DNA of 64,000 nt from Rhizobium sp. BK376. GTDB taxonomy: Bacteria; Pseudomonadota; Alphaproteobacteria; Rhizobiales; Rhizobiaceae. Positions 1 through 8,977 of this stretch are shown piece by piece (the stretch's first letter is position 1; each line of letters begins with the position of its first letter). The position numbers and the translations under genes are program-made. The DNA lies in contig NZ_SLZG01000010.1 in the NCBI RefSeq assembly GCF_004341625.1, positions 1-64,000 on the forward strand, in the 5' to 3' direction. The notes beneath the pieces are model-generated. The model was not told where the DNA came from and searched no databases. It was given only the letters and a program-made list of their open reading frames with translations.

Positions 1-457
1 TGCACCACATGTCTTTGCGCCAAGGCTTGAGATGGTTCTCAGCCAGCCGGCGACGCACGGTCTCCGAGGACAACTCGTCGTGATCGGTGAGCCGGACCAT
101 CTCATCGGCCAGAAGCTCCAGGGTCCAGCGGGTCCGCCCGGGCGGCGGCTTTGAGCAGGCGGTCGCTACCAACAGCGCCTCCTCCTTGCTCGACAGCTTG
201 CGCTCAACACCCGGGCGCGGTTCTTCGCTGAGCGCCCCGTCGAGATTGGCTTCCACAAACCGGCGCTTGGTCCGGTAAATCGTCGATCCACTGACGTTCA
301 AGGTTGCCGCGATCACCTCGTCGCTGAAGCCTTCGTCCGCTGCGACCAGGATCTGGGCGCGCTTGATCTTGCGCGACCTGTGGCACCCCCCGCTCAACAA
401 AGCGGCCAGTTGGTCACGTTCCGGTTGGCTAAGCTCTATGTGAAACTTTATATTCAT
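1..457 (-). CDS. IS630-family transposase, N-terminal part (cut by window edge)
   Basis: Reading the minus strand from the ATG at 457 gives an uninterrupted frame of 152 codons that runs off the window. A GGAGGTG ribosome site lies just upstream (461-467). The start MNIKFHIELSQPERDQ leads into a helix-turn-helix region with SGSTIYRTKRRF and the phrase LSSETVRRRLAE. This is the usual two-part DNA-binding N-terminus of IS630/Tc1-type transposases. The catalytic DDE domain and one element end lie outside the window, so I cannot say whether the element is intact. It lies next to a decayed gene at 849-1118, so it may have caused that disruption. Confidence 0.85.
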   Translation of the reverse strand, partial: MNIKFHIELSQPERDQLAALLSGGCHRSRKIKRAQILVAADEGFSDEVIAATLNVSGSTIYRTKRRFVEANLDGALSEEPRPGVERKLSSKEEALLVATACSKPPPGRTRWTLELLADEMVRLTDHDELSSETVRRRLAENHLKPWRKDMWC

Positions 458-485
458 CGACACCTCCTTCAGCGTGGAGACGCAG

Positions 486-770
486 ATGAATCCCAAAATG
501 AGTCCCTCACTTGACCCGCAAGCTGCAACGGCAAGACCGAACCTTACGCAGATCCAAGGCCAGTACCTGGCCTTCATCTACGCCTACAGCCGCATCTTCA
601 AACAGCCTCCGGCCGAAGCCGAAATGCGTCGCCACTTCGGCGTTACGGCTCCGTCTGTTCACCAGATGGTGCTCACCCTCGAGAAGGCGGGGTTTATATC
701 CCGCGTGCCAGGCGCCGCACGCAGCATCCAACTTCTCATCTCGCCAGAAGCCCTGCCCATTCTACGATAA
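486..770 (+). CDS. Small LexA/MarR-like winged-helix protein beside the IS
   Basis: A 94-aa protein starting at ATG 486, which has a GGAG site six bases upstream; a GTG at 474 is a weaker alternative. Residues about 20-85 form a winged helix like the LexA DNA-binding domain: IYAYSRIFKQPPAEAEMRRHF, then VTAPSVHQMVLTLEKAGFI as recognition helix, then a short beta wing. There is no LexA protease domain. It is transcribed divergently from the IS630 transposase with only 28 bp between the two starts. It may therefore be a passenger or regulator of the element, which is an inference from position. A DNA-binding role is likely; the target is unknown. Confidence 0.65.
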   Translation: MNPKMSPSLDPQAATARPNLTQIQGQYLAFIYAYSRIFKQPPAEAEMRRHFGVTAPSVHQMVLTLEKAGFISRVPGAARSIQLLISPEALPILR

Positions 771-848
771 CACAAACCGTCATAATCTCTGTGGCGAGGT
801 ACTAGTCGCCTCCCAGCCTATTTCGATCCTATTGTTGATTGCCGTTAA

Positions 849-1118
849 GAACTTCGAGCGGAAATCCAGATTCCGGTGGCGGTGGACCATTGACACTCCG
901 GAGAACTTGCGTTCTTTGAGGCCGCTGCATATCAGTTTGAAACCAACAATGTTGCTTTGCGGCTGGATGTGGCCGAAATTCCGCAACGATATCCTGAGTA
1001 TTGTGACGTCGATGGAATGCACCGCTCCATGGAACTTTCTATCTCGGTCGAATCGCCCTCGGCGAGGCGCAGTGAGGATGAACTAAGTTATTTGCAGAGA
1101 GCGCAGCACAATACATGA
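849..1118 (+). pseudogene. Decayed gene remnant upstream of the RgpF-like gene
   Basis: No intact gene occupies 771-1114. One forward frame nevertheless reads like protein from 849 to a TGA at 1116-1118, broken by a single in-frame TGA at 891-893. Readable pieces are RAEIQIPVAVDH before the stop, then HSGELAFFEAAAYQFE and LRLDVAEIPQRYPEY after it. Its terminal TGA overlaps the ATG of the next gene (ATGA), the normal arrangement for coupled genes in this cluster. I therefore read it as the 3' end of a former polysaccharide gene whose front was lost, perhaps with IS insertion. The family is not recognised. The remaining bases, 771-848, show nothing I can support. Confidence 0.4.
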
Positions 1119-2092
1119 ACGAGTCCGGCCACGCAGACTTCACCATCTTTGCCCATGTCTACTATCCTGACACTTGGGAGGAAATGGTCGGCGACCTGGA
1201 TGCCGTCATCCGGCAACCTTTTAACCTGGTTATGACCCGACCGATCGGCTCCGATCCAGTGGCGCGCCCACAGAGTTCCTATCTTCGCTTTGCGACCGAA
1301 TTGGAGGTCGAAAACCGAGGCCGCGATATCCTTCCATTCCTGACGGCGTTGAAACAACAAACCGTGCCGCCTTTCGATATCGGCCTCAAAATCCATACCA
1401 AGCGGTCACCACATCGCCGAGACGGGAATGGATGGCGACAGTTTCTGGTCGGTTCCTTGTTGAATGCCGAAAGCAACGGGCACTTGTCAGGCCACAAGTT
1501 GCTACAGTCCGAACCGCACATTGGTTTGATCGCGTCGCGGGCGCATCTGCTGCCACTCGGAGGCCGCACGACGATCAACGAAAAGGTCATGATGATGATC
1601 TTGCAGCGGATAGAGCATTCTCACGCTTCAGAGAAGACCGGAGGCGCTCTGGAGCGGGACGTCCCTCCCTTCACTCTCGAGGGCAGTCGCTTTCCCGCGG
1701 GAACAATGTTCTGGTTTCGCCGCGCGGCGATGAGAAAAGTAATCGAGATCGATTTTACCGACCTGTTCGTTCGCGAGGGTGGCCAACTCGATGGTACAGC
1801 TGCCCACGCCTTCGAGCGCCTGTTTGCGCTTATCGTCGAACGAGAAGGTTTGATCGCGGCCGGCATGGAAAACGTGGAGCCAATCCTCAACCACAGTGGC
1901 GCACCGCTGTCGCGACCGGAACTGGTCGAGCTGATCAACAGTAGTCTAGCGCACGACAATCCCTTTGTGCTGCCGCTGGCGGAATTCTGGCGTCGACACC
2001 CTACCCTTTTGAAATGGGCGCACAGCATTTATGTGAACTTGCCCCAAAGTTCGGTGCGGCTGTTGCGGCGAAGCATGGGACGGGGATGGTGA
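1115..2092 (+). CDS. RgpF-like (rhamnan synthesis F) glycosyltransferase
   Basis: A 325-aa protein of the rhamnan synthesis protein F family (PF05045), enzymes that add sugars, often rhamnose, to cell-surface polysaccharides. The family signature runs through the first two thirds: FAHVYYPDTWEEM near residue 12, ENRGRDILPFL near 66, KIHTKRSPHR near 90, and FPAGTMFWFRRAAM near 190. No membrane segment or signal peptide is visible, so it should work on the cytoplasmic side. The start overlaps the stop of the decayed upstream gene, and its own end overlaps the next glycosyltransferase by 7 nt, so the two are coupled. The rml operon nearby would supply dTDP-rhamnose. The exact linkage made cannot be told. 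Confidence 0.75.
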   Translation: MNESGHADFTIFAHVYYPDTWEEMVGDLDAVIRQPFNLVMTRPIGSDPVARPQSSYLRFATELEVENRGRDILPFLTALKQQTVPPFDIGLKIHTKRSPHRRDGNGWRQFLVGSLLNAESNGHLSGHKLLQSEPHIGLIASRAHLLPLGGRTTINEKVMMMILQRIEHSHASEKTGGALERDVPPFTLEGSRFPAGTMFWFRRAAMRKVIEIDFTDLFVREGGQLDGTAAHAFERLFALIVEREGLIAAGMENVEPILNHSGAPLSRPELVELINSSLAHDNPFVLPLAEFWRRHPTLLKWAHSIYVNLPQSSVRLLRRSMGRGW

Positions 2093-3246
2093 CGCTGCCC
2101 CAAGCTCAAGTTCGAATTGCTTTCATCGTCACTGAAGATTGGTTCTTCGTTTCGCATTTTCTGCCGATGCTGCGAGCGGCGAAGGAACTCGGCCTGGACG
2201 TGGTCGTAATTACGCGTGTGGGAAAACATAGGCATGTGATCGAAAATCTCGGCGCTCGCGTCGTGCCGCTCGACATTGAGAGAGGGCATCTTGGTTTCCT
2301 GTCGATCGGCGGGTCGATCAGCAAGATTGCCCGGACGCTAAAGCGCGAAAAAATAGAACTTGTCCATTGCATTGCTCTTCGCAGCGTCGTCACCGGCGGC
2401 CTCGCCGCAATGTTGGGCGGCGTAAGGGGAAGGATTCTTGCGATCACCGGCGGGGGTCTGCTCGCTGCGGACGGAAGCGTAAAGGCAGCCTTTGGACGCT
2501 TCGTTCTGCGCAGCCTTTTTCGGATTATCCGCAGTCGCGGCAAAAGCCATTTTCTGTTCGAGAACATCACGGACCCGCATACGTTCGGGCTGGATGCGGC
2601 CGATGAGAACGTCACAATTCTGGGTGGCGCCGGCGTCGATCCAGACTATTACGCCCCGCTCCCGCCGAAATCCGGCGACGGTCTCAAGCTGGCAATTGTC
2701 GGCCGTCTGGTATGGTCCAAGGGCGCCGATCTGGCGGTGGAAGCCGTCACGATGGCGCGCGAGCGCGGACACGATGTCAGCCTGTCGCTTTTTGGTCTCC
2801 CTGATCCCTCCAATCCGCGATCCCTGTCTGTCGAGACGCTGCGCGCTTGGTCGGATCTTGCTGGCATCGAATGGCGAGGATCGACCAGCGACGTTCGCGA
2901 AGTATGGGCAGCACATGATCTGTGCTGTATGCCGACACGCGGCGGAGAGGGTCTGCCTCGCTCCATTTTGGAAGCTGCCGCTTGCGGCCGACCGATTCTG
3001 ACCACAGACGTACCGGGCTGTCGCGACTTTGTCCGCGACGGCTGTGAAGGATGGCTGGTTCCAGCGGACAACTCCGCGGCGCTAGCAGAACGGATTTGCG
3101 CCTTGGCGCTCGACAAAGCCAGCATTGCGGCAGCGGGAGCCAGAGCTCGACAACGCGTTGTGCAGGGCTTTACAGAAGCCCGCGTCATGGAGCAGGTACG
3201 GGACGTCTATTGTGACATCTGCAACGCGATTGGCCGCGCAGACTGA
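2086..3246 (+). CDS. GT4-family glycosyltransferase
   Basis: A 386-aa GT-B fold enzyme. The start is taken at ATG 2086 because it overlaps the upstream stop codon and the protein then opens on the Rossmann strand VRIAFIVTEDWF. The C-terminal half shows the GT4 donor-site features: LAIVGRLVWSKGADLAVEAV near residue 200 and the EX7E region EGLPRSILEAAACGRPILTTDVPG near 295-318. The N-terminal acceptor half includes HCIALRSVVTGG, typical of cytoplasmic glycosyltransferases that extend lipid-linked glycans. It is the last gene of this plus-strand pair and faces the rml operon tail to tail. The sugar donor is not predictable from sequence. Confidence 0.8.
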   Translation: MVTLPQAQVRIAFIVTEDWFFVSHFLPMLRAAKELGLDVVVITRVGKHRHVIENLGARVVPLDIERGHLGFLSIGGSISKIARTLKREKIELVHCIALRSVVTGGLAAMLGGVRGRILAITGGGLLAADGSVKAAFGRFVLRSLFRIIRSRGKSHFLFENITDPHTFGLDAADENVTILGGAGVDPDYYAPLPPKSGDGLKLAIVGRLVWSKGADLAVEAVTMARERGHDVSLSLFGLPDPSNPRSLSVETLRAWSDLAGIEWRGSTSDVREVWAAHDLCCMPTRGGEGLPRSILEAAACGRPILTTDVPGCRDFVRDGCEGWLVPADNSAALAERICALALDKASIAAAGARARQRVVQGFTEARVMEQVRDVYCDICNAIGRAD

Positions 3247-3291
3247 TCTAGAAAACGCTCACCGCACCTATTTTCGACAAGCTCGCGCGTT

Positions 3292-4176
3292 TCAAAAGTC
3301 CAAGTCTTGTTTGGTCGTCGCAAGCTTCATCAAATAGTGGCCATAGGCGCTCTTGCCGAGTTCGGTTGCCAACCGGCACAGTTGCTCGTCATTGATATAG
3401 CCCATGCGATAGGCTACCTCCTCGGGGCAGGCGATTTTGAAGCCCTGGCGCTTTTCAAGCGTGCCGACAAAGTCGGCAGCTTCCAGCAAACTGTCTGGCG
3501 TGCCGGTATCAAGCCAGGCGTAACCGCGGCCCATTAGTTCAACCGTCAGCTGGTCGCGCTCAAGGTATACGCGGTTCACGTCGGTTATTTCCAGCTCGCC
3601 ACGCGGCGACGGCTTGAGGTTGGCCGCAATGTCGATCACCTGCTCGTCATAGAAATAAAGGCCGGTGACGGCCCAATTGCTCTTAGGCTTGAGCGGCTTC
3701 TCCTCGATCGAGAGCGCCTTCATAGCGCCGTCGAACTCGACGACACCGTAACGCTCTGGGTCGCTGACATGGTAGGCGAAAACACGCGCACCGTCGACCG
3801 TAGACGCACCCGAACGCAAAAGCTGCGGCAGGCCGTGACCATAATAGATGTTATCGCCGAGAATCAGCGCCGATGGGTTTGATCCAACGAAATCCGCACC
3901 GATTATGAAGGCTTGTGCGAGACCGTCCGGACTCGGCTGTACTGCATATTCGATGGAAATTCCCCAATGGCTTCCATCGCCGAGCAGCCGCCTGAAGGCC
4001 TCGTTGTCATGTGGCGTGGTGATAATCAGGACTTCTTTGATTCCGGCCAGCATTAACGTGGTCAGCGGGTAATAGATCATCGGCTTGTCGTAAACCGGCA
4101 TGAGCTGCTTGGAGACGGCCTTGGTGATTGGGTAAAGGCGCGTGCCGGAACCGCCAGCCAGAATAATACCCTTCAT
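3292..4176 (-). CDS. rmlA: Glucose-1-phosphate thymidylyltransferase RmlA
   Basis: A 294-aa enzyme for the first step of dTDP-L-rhamnose synthesis: glucose 1-phosphate plus dTTP gives dTDP-glucose. The N-terminus MKGIILAGGSGTRLYP is the nucleotide-binding loop, followed by KAVSKQLMPVYDKPMIYYP; GDNIYYGHG and WLDTGTPDSLLEA are further RmlA hallmarks. The start at 4176 is chosen over an in-frame start 84 bp upstream because it has an AAGGAAAAAGG site and gives the standard N-terminus. It is the last gene of the minus-strand operon GT-rmlC-rmlB-rmlD-rmlA, 41 bp after rmlD. Confidence 0.95.
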   Translation of the reverse strand: MKGIILAGGSGTRLYPITKAVSKQLMPVYDKPMIYYPLTTLMLAGIKEVLIITTPHDNEAFRRLLGDGSHWGISIEYAVQPSPDGLAQAFIIGADFVGSNPSALILGDNIYYGHGLPQLLRSGASTVDGARVFAYHVSDPERYGVVEFDGAMKALSIEEKPLKPKSNWAVTGLYFYDEQVIDIAANLKPSPRGELEITDVNRVYLERDQLTVELMGRGYAWLDTGTPDSLLEAADFVGTLEKRQGFKIACPEEVAYRMGYINDEQLCRLATELGKSAYGHYLMKLATTKQDLDF

Positions 4177-4217
4177 CCTTTTTCCTTCCTTATATGCCGA
4201 GTTCGAAGCGCCGATCA

Positions 4218-5093
4218 CTAGAGCAAACGGTCGAGTACGACCTTTGTGGATTCTGTCCAATCGGGCAGAACGATTCCGTAGGCCTGTTTCAATTTGTCGT
4301 TCGAAAGCCGCGAATTGGCTGGACGCCTTGCCGGTGTCGGATAATCCGCGGTCGTGATACGGCCGACGGAAACCAGCTTGCCACTCTTGGCCTGCAGACC
4401 GGCAAAAATCGCCTCGGCGAAATCCGCCCAGGTAGCCTCACCGCTACCGGTCAGGTGAAAGACACCGCGCAGTTTCGAATCCGGATCTGCAGATAGACGC
4501 TTGGCTATAGCAATCACCGCATCGGCGATATCAAGCGCGCTGGTCGGCGTACCATGCTGATCAGCCACCACGTTTAGCGCATCGCGCGTTTCCGCCAATC
4601 GCAGCATGGTCTTTACGAAGTTGGCTCCAAAGGGTGAATAGACCCAGGCGGTGCGCAAAATGGCATGGTTGGGATTGGCCGCGGCGACGCCCATCTCCCC
4701 CGCTAATTTCGAGCGGCCGTAGGCTGAAACTGGACCGGTCGCATCAGTCTCGACATAAACGCCCTCTTTGTCACCGGGAAACACATAGTCTGTCGAGAGA
4801 TGTACAACCGGAACACCGAGTTCCTTCGCCGCCTCAGCGATTGCTGTCGCTCCTTGGGCATTAACGTTGAAGGCCAGCGCCTCCTCGCTTTCGGCCCTGT
4901 CGACCGCAGTGTAGGCGGCTGCGGAAACGATCGCATCCGGCTTGATCTCCGAAAGAACCGCGCGGATCGACGCCAAATCGATCAGATCCAATTCCGGACG
5001 ACCGACCGCGATGATCTCAACCCCGGCGGCCGGACCGCGCTCAAGAAGGGCCGAGACAACCTGACCCTGTTTCCCCGTTACCGCAATGCGCAT
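4218..5093 (-). CDS. rmlD: dTDP-4-dehydrorhamnose reductase RmlD
   Basis: A 291-aa extended SDR that reduces dTDP-4-keto-L-rhamnose to dTDP-L-rhamnose, the last step of the pathway. Visible are the N-terminal nucleotide loop MRIAVTGKQGQVVSAL, the STDYVFPGDKEG segment and the catalytic YGRSKLAGE (YxxxK). The ATG at 5093 is preferred to the GTG one codon earlier, as AGAAGGG sits seven bases before it. Only three bases separate this start from the rmlB stop codon, so translation is probably coupled. Confidence 0.95.
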   Translation of the reverse strand: MRIAVTGKQGQVVSALLERGPAAGVEIIAVGRPELDLIDLASIRAVLSEIKPDAIVSAAAYTAVDRAESEEALAFNVNAQGATAIAEAAKELGVPVVHLSTDYVFPGDKEGVYVETDATGPVSAYGRSKLAGEMGVAAANPNHAILRTAWVYSPFGANFVKTMLRLAETRDALNVVADQHGTPTSALDIADAVIAIAKRLSADPDSKLRGVFHLTGSGEATWADFAEAIFAGLQAKSGKLVSVGRITTADYPTPARRPANSRLSNDKLKQAYGIVLPDWTESTKVVLDRLL

Positions 5094-5096
5094 CAC

Positions 5097-6152
5097 TTAG
5101 CCCTTCTTCAGAACGCCCAGGCGCTCTCCGGAATAGACGCTCTGCCGCAGTGGTTGCCACCACCAGTCATTTTCCAGGTACCAACGCACCGTCAGTTCGA
5201 TGCCACTGTCGAAATTTTCCTGTGCCTTCCAGCCCAGTTCCGTCTCCAGCTTCGTCGCATCGATGGCATAACGCGCGTCGTGACCGGGCCGATCGGTGAC
5301 GAAGGTGATCAGGTCGGCATGCGGCGTCGATTGCGGGCGCAACTCATCCATTAGCGTGCAGATGCGACGCACAACATCGATATTGCGGCGCTCGTTGCGG
5401 CCACCAACGTTATACTTTTCGCCGAGACGGCCGCGCGATGCAATCAGGTCAAGCGCTCGCGCATGATCGTCTACATAGAGCCAATCGCGGATATTGATCC
5501 CCGCGCCGTAAACCGGTAATGGCTTGCCGTCCATCGCGTTGAGGATAATCAGCGGGATCAGCTTTTCCGGAAAATGATACGGCCCGTAGTTGTTCGAGCA
5601 GTTCGACACGATCACAGGCAGACCGTAAGTGCGGTGCCAGGCTATCGCCAAATGATCGCTTGCTGCTTTCGAAGCCGAGTAGGGAGACGACGGATCGTAA
5701 GCCGTAATCTCCTCGAATAAGCCCTCGTCGCCGAGCGAACCATAAACCTCGTCCGTGGAGACATGAAGGAAGCGGAACGCTTCTTTCTGGACCGGCGCTA
5801 GGTCATTCCAATAGTGACGGGCAGCCTCAAGCAGGGAGAACGTGCCCATGACATTGGTCTGCACGAAATCTCCGGCACCGCTGATCGAGCGATCGACATG
5901 GCTTTCAGCCGCCAAATGCATGATGCGGTCGGGCTTGAACGTGTTCATCGCCGAGGACATCTTTGGAAAATCGCATATATCGGCTTGCAGAAAACTGTAG
6001 TTCGACGCGCCTTCGACTTCCTTGAGCGAAGCGAGATTACCGGCATAAGTCAGTTTATCTACGTTTAGAACTTCCGCACCGACGTTTTTAACCAAATGCC
6101 GCACGAGGGCCGAGCCGATAAAGCCTGCTCCGCCGGTGACGAGAATACGCAT
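5097..6152 (-). CDS. rmlB: dTDP-glucose 4,6-dehydratase RmlB
   Basis: A 351-aa extended SDR that converts dTDP-glucose to dTDP-4-keto-6-deoxyglucose. The GGAGFIGSALVRHL NAD loop opens the protein. HVSTDEVYGSLG with its catalytic Asp-Glu pair follows near residue 130, and SPYSASKAASDHL carries the YxxxK motif near 155-170. YGPYHFPEKLIP and NIRDWLYVDDHARAL are typical of RmlB. It lies 34 bp after rmlC in the operon. Length and motifs agree with a functional enzyme. Confidence 0.95.
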   Translation of the reverse strand: MRILVTGGAGFIGSALVRHLVKNVGAEVLNVDKLTYAGNLASLKEVEGASNYSFLQADICDFPKMSSAMNTFKPDRIMHLAAESHVDRSISGAGDFVQTNVMGTFSLLEAARHYWNDLAPVQKEAFRFLHVSTDEVYGSLGDEGLFEEITAYDPSSPYSASKAASDHLAIAWHRTYGLPVIVSNCSNNYGPYHFPEKLIPLIILNAMDGKPLPVYGAGINIRDWLYVDDHARALDLIASRGRLGEKYNVGGRNERRNIDVVRRICTLMDELRPQSTPHADLITFVTDRPGHDARYAIDATKLETELGWKAQENFDSGIELTVRWYLENDWWWQPLRQSVYSGERLGVLKKG

Positions 6153-6186
6153 AATTTACTCCGCTTGCCGCCCGTGAAGCCGACGG

Positions 6187-6744
6187 TCAGTATGAGAAGG
6201 ACGGCGGCAAGTCCGCCAGTTTCGGCTGCACCTTGTCCTTGTCCGACAAGATCGCATTGTCGAGACGCAGCGGCCACTCGATACCAATTGCCGGATCATT
6301 CCACAGCAAGCCGCGGTCGCTCGCAGCGCTATAAGGCGCTGTCACCTTGTAGGAGATGACACAATCCAGCTCGAGCGTAGCAAAGCCATGGGCAAAACCC
6401 GTCGGGATCCAAAGCTGCTCGCCGTTTTCCATGGAAAGCTCGGTACCATACCACTTTCCGTAAGTCGGCGAACCGACGCGGATATCGACGGCGACGTCGA
6501 AAATCCTGCCGGCAATGCAGCGCACCAGCTTGCCTTGCGCGAATGGATCAAGCTGGAAATGCAGGCCACGGACTGTGCCCACGGTCGCAGAAAGTGATTC
6601 GTTTTCCTGTACGAATTTTACATCCGCAACATTTTCGCAGAACCATTCGTACTTGAATACTTCCGAAAAGTATCCGCGATGATCGCCTAATCTCGTTGGA
6701 ACAATCTTAGTCAAGCCGGCCAGCGGCAAAATCTCAATCTTCAT
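6187..6744 (-). CDS. rmlC: dTDP-4-dehydrorhamnose 3,5-epimerase RmlC
   Basis: A 185-aa cupin enzyme that inverts C3 and C5 of dTDP-4-keto-6-deoxyglucose. The family motifs are GDHRGYFSEVFK near residue 22, GTVRGLHFQ with the catalytic His near 62, AGRIFDVAVDIR, and WIPTGFAHGFATLE near 115. Its ATG overlaps the stop codon of the preceding 629-aa glycosyltransferase by one base (TAATG), so the two are coupled. This puts a glycosyltransferase at the head of the rhamnose operon. Confidence 0.95.
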   Translation of the reverse strand: MKIEILPLAGLTKIVPTRLGDHRGYFSEVFKYEWFCENVADVKFVQENESLSATVGTVRGLHFQLDPFAQGKLVRCIAGRIFDVAVDIRVGSPTYGKWYGTELSMENGEQLWIPTGFAHGFATLELDCVISYKVTAPYSAASDRGLLWNDPAIGIEWPLRLDNAILSDKDKVQPKLADLPPSFSY

Positions 6745-8633
6745 TACTCACCTGTCAGCTTCTCGAATCCCGTTCTAGTTTGCTGACCTTGGTTTGCAAG
6801 AGGCATCTCGTTGGCGTCCGAAACTTCCTCACTCAAACCATATATCGGCTTTGCCCGAAGCTGTCTGCTTGTGCTGGCTTGCACAGAAACATCCAACAAC
6901 CAATCAATGAAAGCACTTGCGGTCTGAGCGCTAAAAATCGTCGCCGCTCCACTCGTTGACGACAACGCTTGAGTGGTGATGCCGGTGCCGTCCTCACGCG
7001 GTTGCAGCGCAAATGTCTTCACATTCCGTGTGACAGCAATGTTGGTTACATAGGCCGCTAAGCTGTCCGGGTCCCGTCGGCCATCGCCCGCAGTCAGCAG
7101 ACAGTCGATGGTACGCAGGATACGATCGTCCCCCGCAAGAATAATCGCCGCATCGAGCGCATATGGGATCAGCCCACGCTCCATCATGGTGCGCGTAGAG
7201 GCTGCCAACGCATGTGGGGTCACAAGTACACGAAGAAGCACGCCAGACCGATGGCGCAGTTCGTCGATCATCGGCAATAGAAGCGTGAAACTCTCTTGGG
7301 TATCAAGCAGAACGGCGATCTCCCCGGCGGACGGCGCCTTGACATAGCCTGGGCGAGGCCGCGTCGTTGCCGCATCAATAAGCGCAGCCCATGCCTTGCC
7401 TATTGCCTTCGAGGAATAGGTCTCTGCCAAGATTGGACGAGCAGCCGAAATTGCAGCGCTCCGTTCGGTCGGCCCATGTGGTCCAAGGAAGCGGCGGAGA
7501 CCGGCCTCCCAGTCGTCGAATGCTACCGCCCCCTCCAAAGGCTCCATCGAAGGGAGACGGGTTGTCACCACAGGCACGCCGTGATCAAGTGCAAGCACGG
7601 CCCGGTTTGCAGATTTCGTTACAGAGAACGCGTCTATGCCGAATGGCAGTAGGCACACATCGGCGCCTCTAAGAGCGTCAAAAACAGCGTCAGTGGACCA
7701 ATTTACGTAACGCTTCGGCACGTTGATCTGGGCAATTGCGTCATCAAACAACGTTTTCTTGTTTGAAATGACCGTTAGTTCGAGCGGAATATCACGACAC
7801 ACCGCTTCGAGAGCCCGGCCAGCAAGCATGAGGGCTAGCATACCGAAATCGCTATGCGGCGCACCAAAATTTCCAAACCACAATACGGACTTTGGGCGCA
7901 CTTGACGCGCGCTGTCGCCACCCGTCGGCACCAATTTAACACCGTCAGAAGTTTGAGAATTTGCACCTGCTCGGGACGCTGGCGCACCACTCGATGTGGC
8001 GGCATGCATACTAACAAGCCGATGTATCAGCGAAACCTTGCGTTTAAGGATCGCCATAGCGTCAGCAGGATCGTGCGCCATATAACGAATGAATCGTAGG
8101 GCACGCTGCAAGATGCCGAGGGGCCGCCTCTCGACGGACGGCGCGATCTGTTCCTGAAGTTGCGCTGCCGCTGCGAAGCTCGCCTCGGTTTCTACCTGAT
8201 CGGCAATGACAACAAAGCGCACATCGGATCGCAATAAGGGCTTCAACGCTTGAACGAGCCCAGGACTAGGAACCACGATTGCATCCGCAAAAGCGCCGAC
8301 CGCGGCAAAGCGGAGTGCGGGGTGAAAGTCAGGCGCCATCGGATAATTCGCCACAACGATGTTGTCGCACTGATCGATCAACACCTTAACGCCCTGATCT
8401 TTGGCCAGCCCTGCCAACTTTAGGCTATCATCGTCGAGGTGCTTAACAAAGACGATCGCGTCCAGTTCCTTTAGGTGGGGGATTACCTCCTTCGACGACC
8501 CGTAGAAAACGCTTTCGATCTCAAACTCACACAGGGCAAGCACAGGATAGTAACACCGATAGCGCGTGCTCGCGAACAAGTGGCTGAGTTGAGGACTGAC
8601 CCAGGCAACACGGGTTGGGCGGAGATCTGCCAT
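6744..8633 (-). CDS. Large glycosyltransferase-like protein heading the rml operon
   Basis: A 629-aa soluble protein. The first ~410 residues look like a GT-B glycosyltransferase: an opening VAWVSPQLSHLFASTRYRCYYP, a linker near 190-250 rich in Ser, Ala and Gly, then KSVLWFGNFGAPHSDFGML and a donor-side region with RGADVCLLPFGIDAF and LDHGVPVVTTRLPSMEPL. The last ~200 residues form a second, unrecognised alpha/beta module (EIAVLLDTQESFTLLLPMIDEL onward). It sits first in the operon and overlaps rmlC by one base, so it may use dTDP-rhamnose; that is an inference. The exact family and acceptor are unknown. Confidence 0.65.
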   Translation of the reverse strand: MADLRPTRVAWVSPQLSHLFASTRYRCYYPVLALCEFEIESVFYGSSKEVIPHLKELDAIVFVKHLDDDSLKLAGLAKDQGVKVLIDQCDNIVVANYPMAPDFHPALRFAAVGAFADAIVVPSPGLVQALKPLLRSDVRFVVIADQVETEASFAAAAQLQEQIAPSVERRPLGILQRALRFIRYMAHDPADAMAILKRKVSLIHRLVSMHAATSSGAPASRAGANSQTSDGVKLVPTGGDSARQVRPKSVLWFGNFGAPHSDFGMLALMLAGRALEAVCRDIPLELTVISNKKTLFDDAIAQINVPKRYVNWSTDAVFDALRGADVCLLPFGIDAFSVTKSANRAVLALDHGVPVVTTRLPSMEPLEGAVAFDDWEAGLRRFLGPHGPTERSAAISAARPILAETYSSKAIGKAWAALIDAATTRPRPGYVKAPSAGEIAVLLDTQESFTLLLPMIDELRHRSGVLLRVLVTPHALAASTRTMMERGLIPYALDAAIILAGDDRILRTIDCLLTAGDGRRDPDSLAAYVTNIAVTRNVKTFALQPREDGTGITTQALSSTSGAATIFSAQTASAFIDWLLDVSVQASTSRQLRAKPIYGLSEEVSDANEMPLANQGQQTRTGFEKLTGE

Positions 8634-8977
8634 TAAAATCTCTCTACGTGATGGAAGTCATCAGTCACTAACCACAGACTTTGCGTGCAGACAACAGCAT
8701 TCTGCAGCTTTAACGTATAACTCAAAATGGCCCTGTTGATACATGGCACCGTAATTTCCTTATGCAGCATATTTGCGACACCGGTCTCAATCCATCCAAG
8801 CAACCGCCGCTAGGCGAGTTCGATACGCCCCTTTTGCGCGGTCCATCCATGGTCATGACTGACCTCGAATGGTGTGCTCGAGATGGCCGACGGCGAAAAG
8901 GATCTTGACGATCGATATCTTTGTCAAGCTTTCCAAGCAGACGCTCAGCGCCGAATGTGTCCTTGAATCCTCTGTTT
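8634..8977. other. Intergenic region, promoter area of the rml operon
   Basis: This 344-bp stretch separates two minus-strand glycosyltransferase genes. Open frames in it are short, lack ribosome sites and overlap the neighbouring gene, so I do not call a gene. Being upstream of the 629-aa gene, it must hold the rml operon promoter if the operon has its own, but I see no clear -35/-10 pair or hairpin. Confidence 0.5.

Noticed and set aside
511..1086. A 191-codon plus-strand frame across the IS-rgpF gap
   Set aside because: Its first part overlaps the winged-helix gene out of frame, it has no ribosome site, and the composition (many Arg, Ser, Pro) is that of an out-of-frame reading. A neighbouring frame reads better as a remnant.
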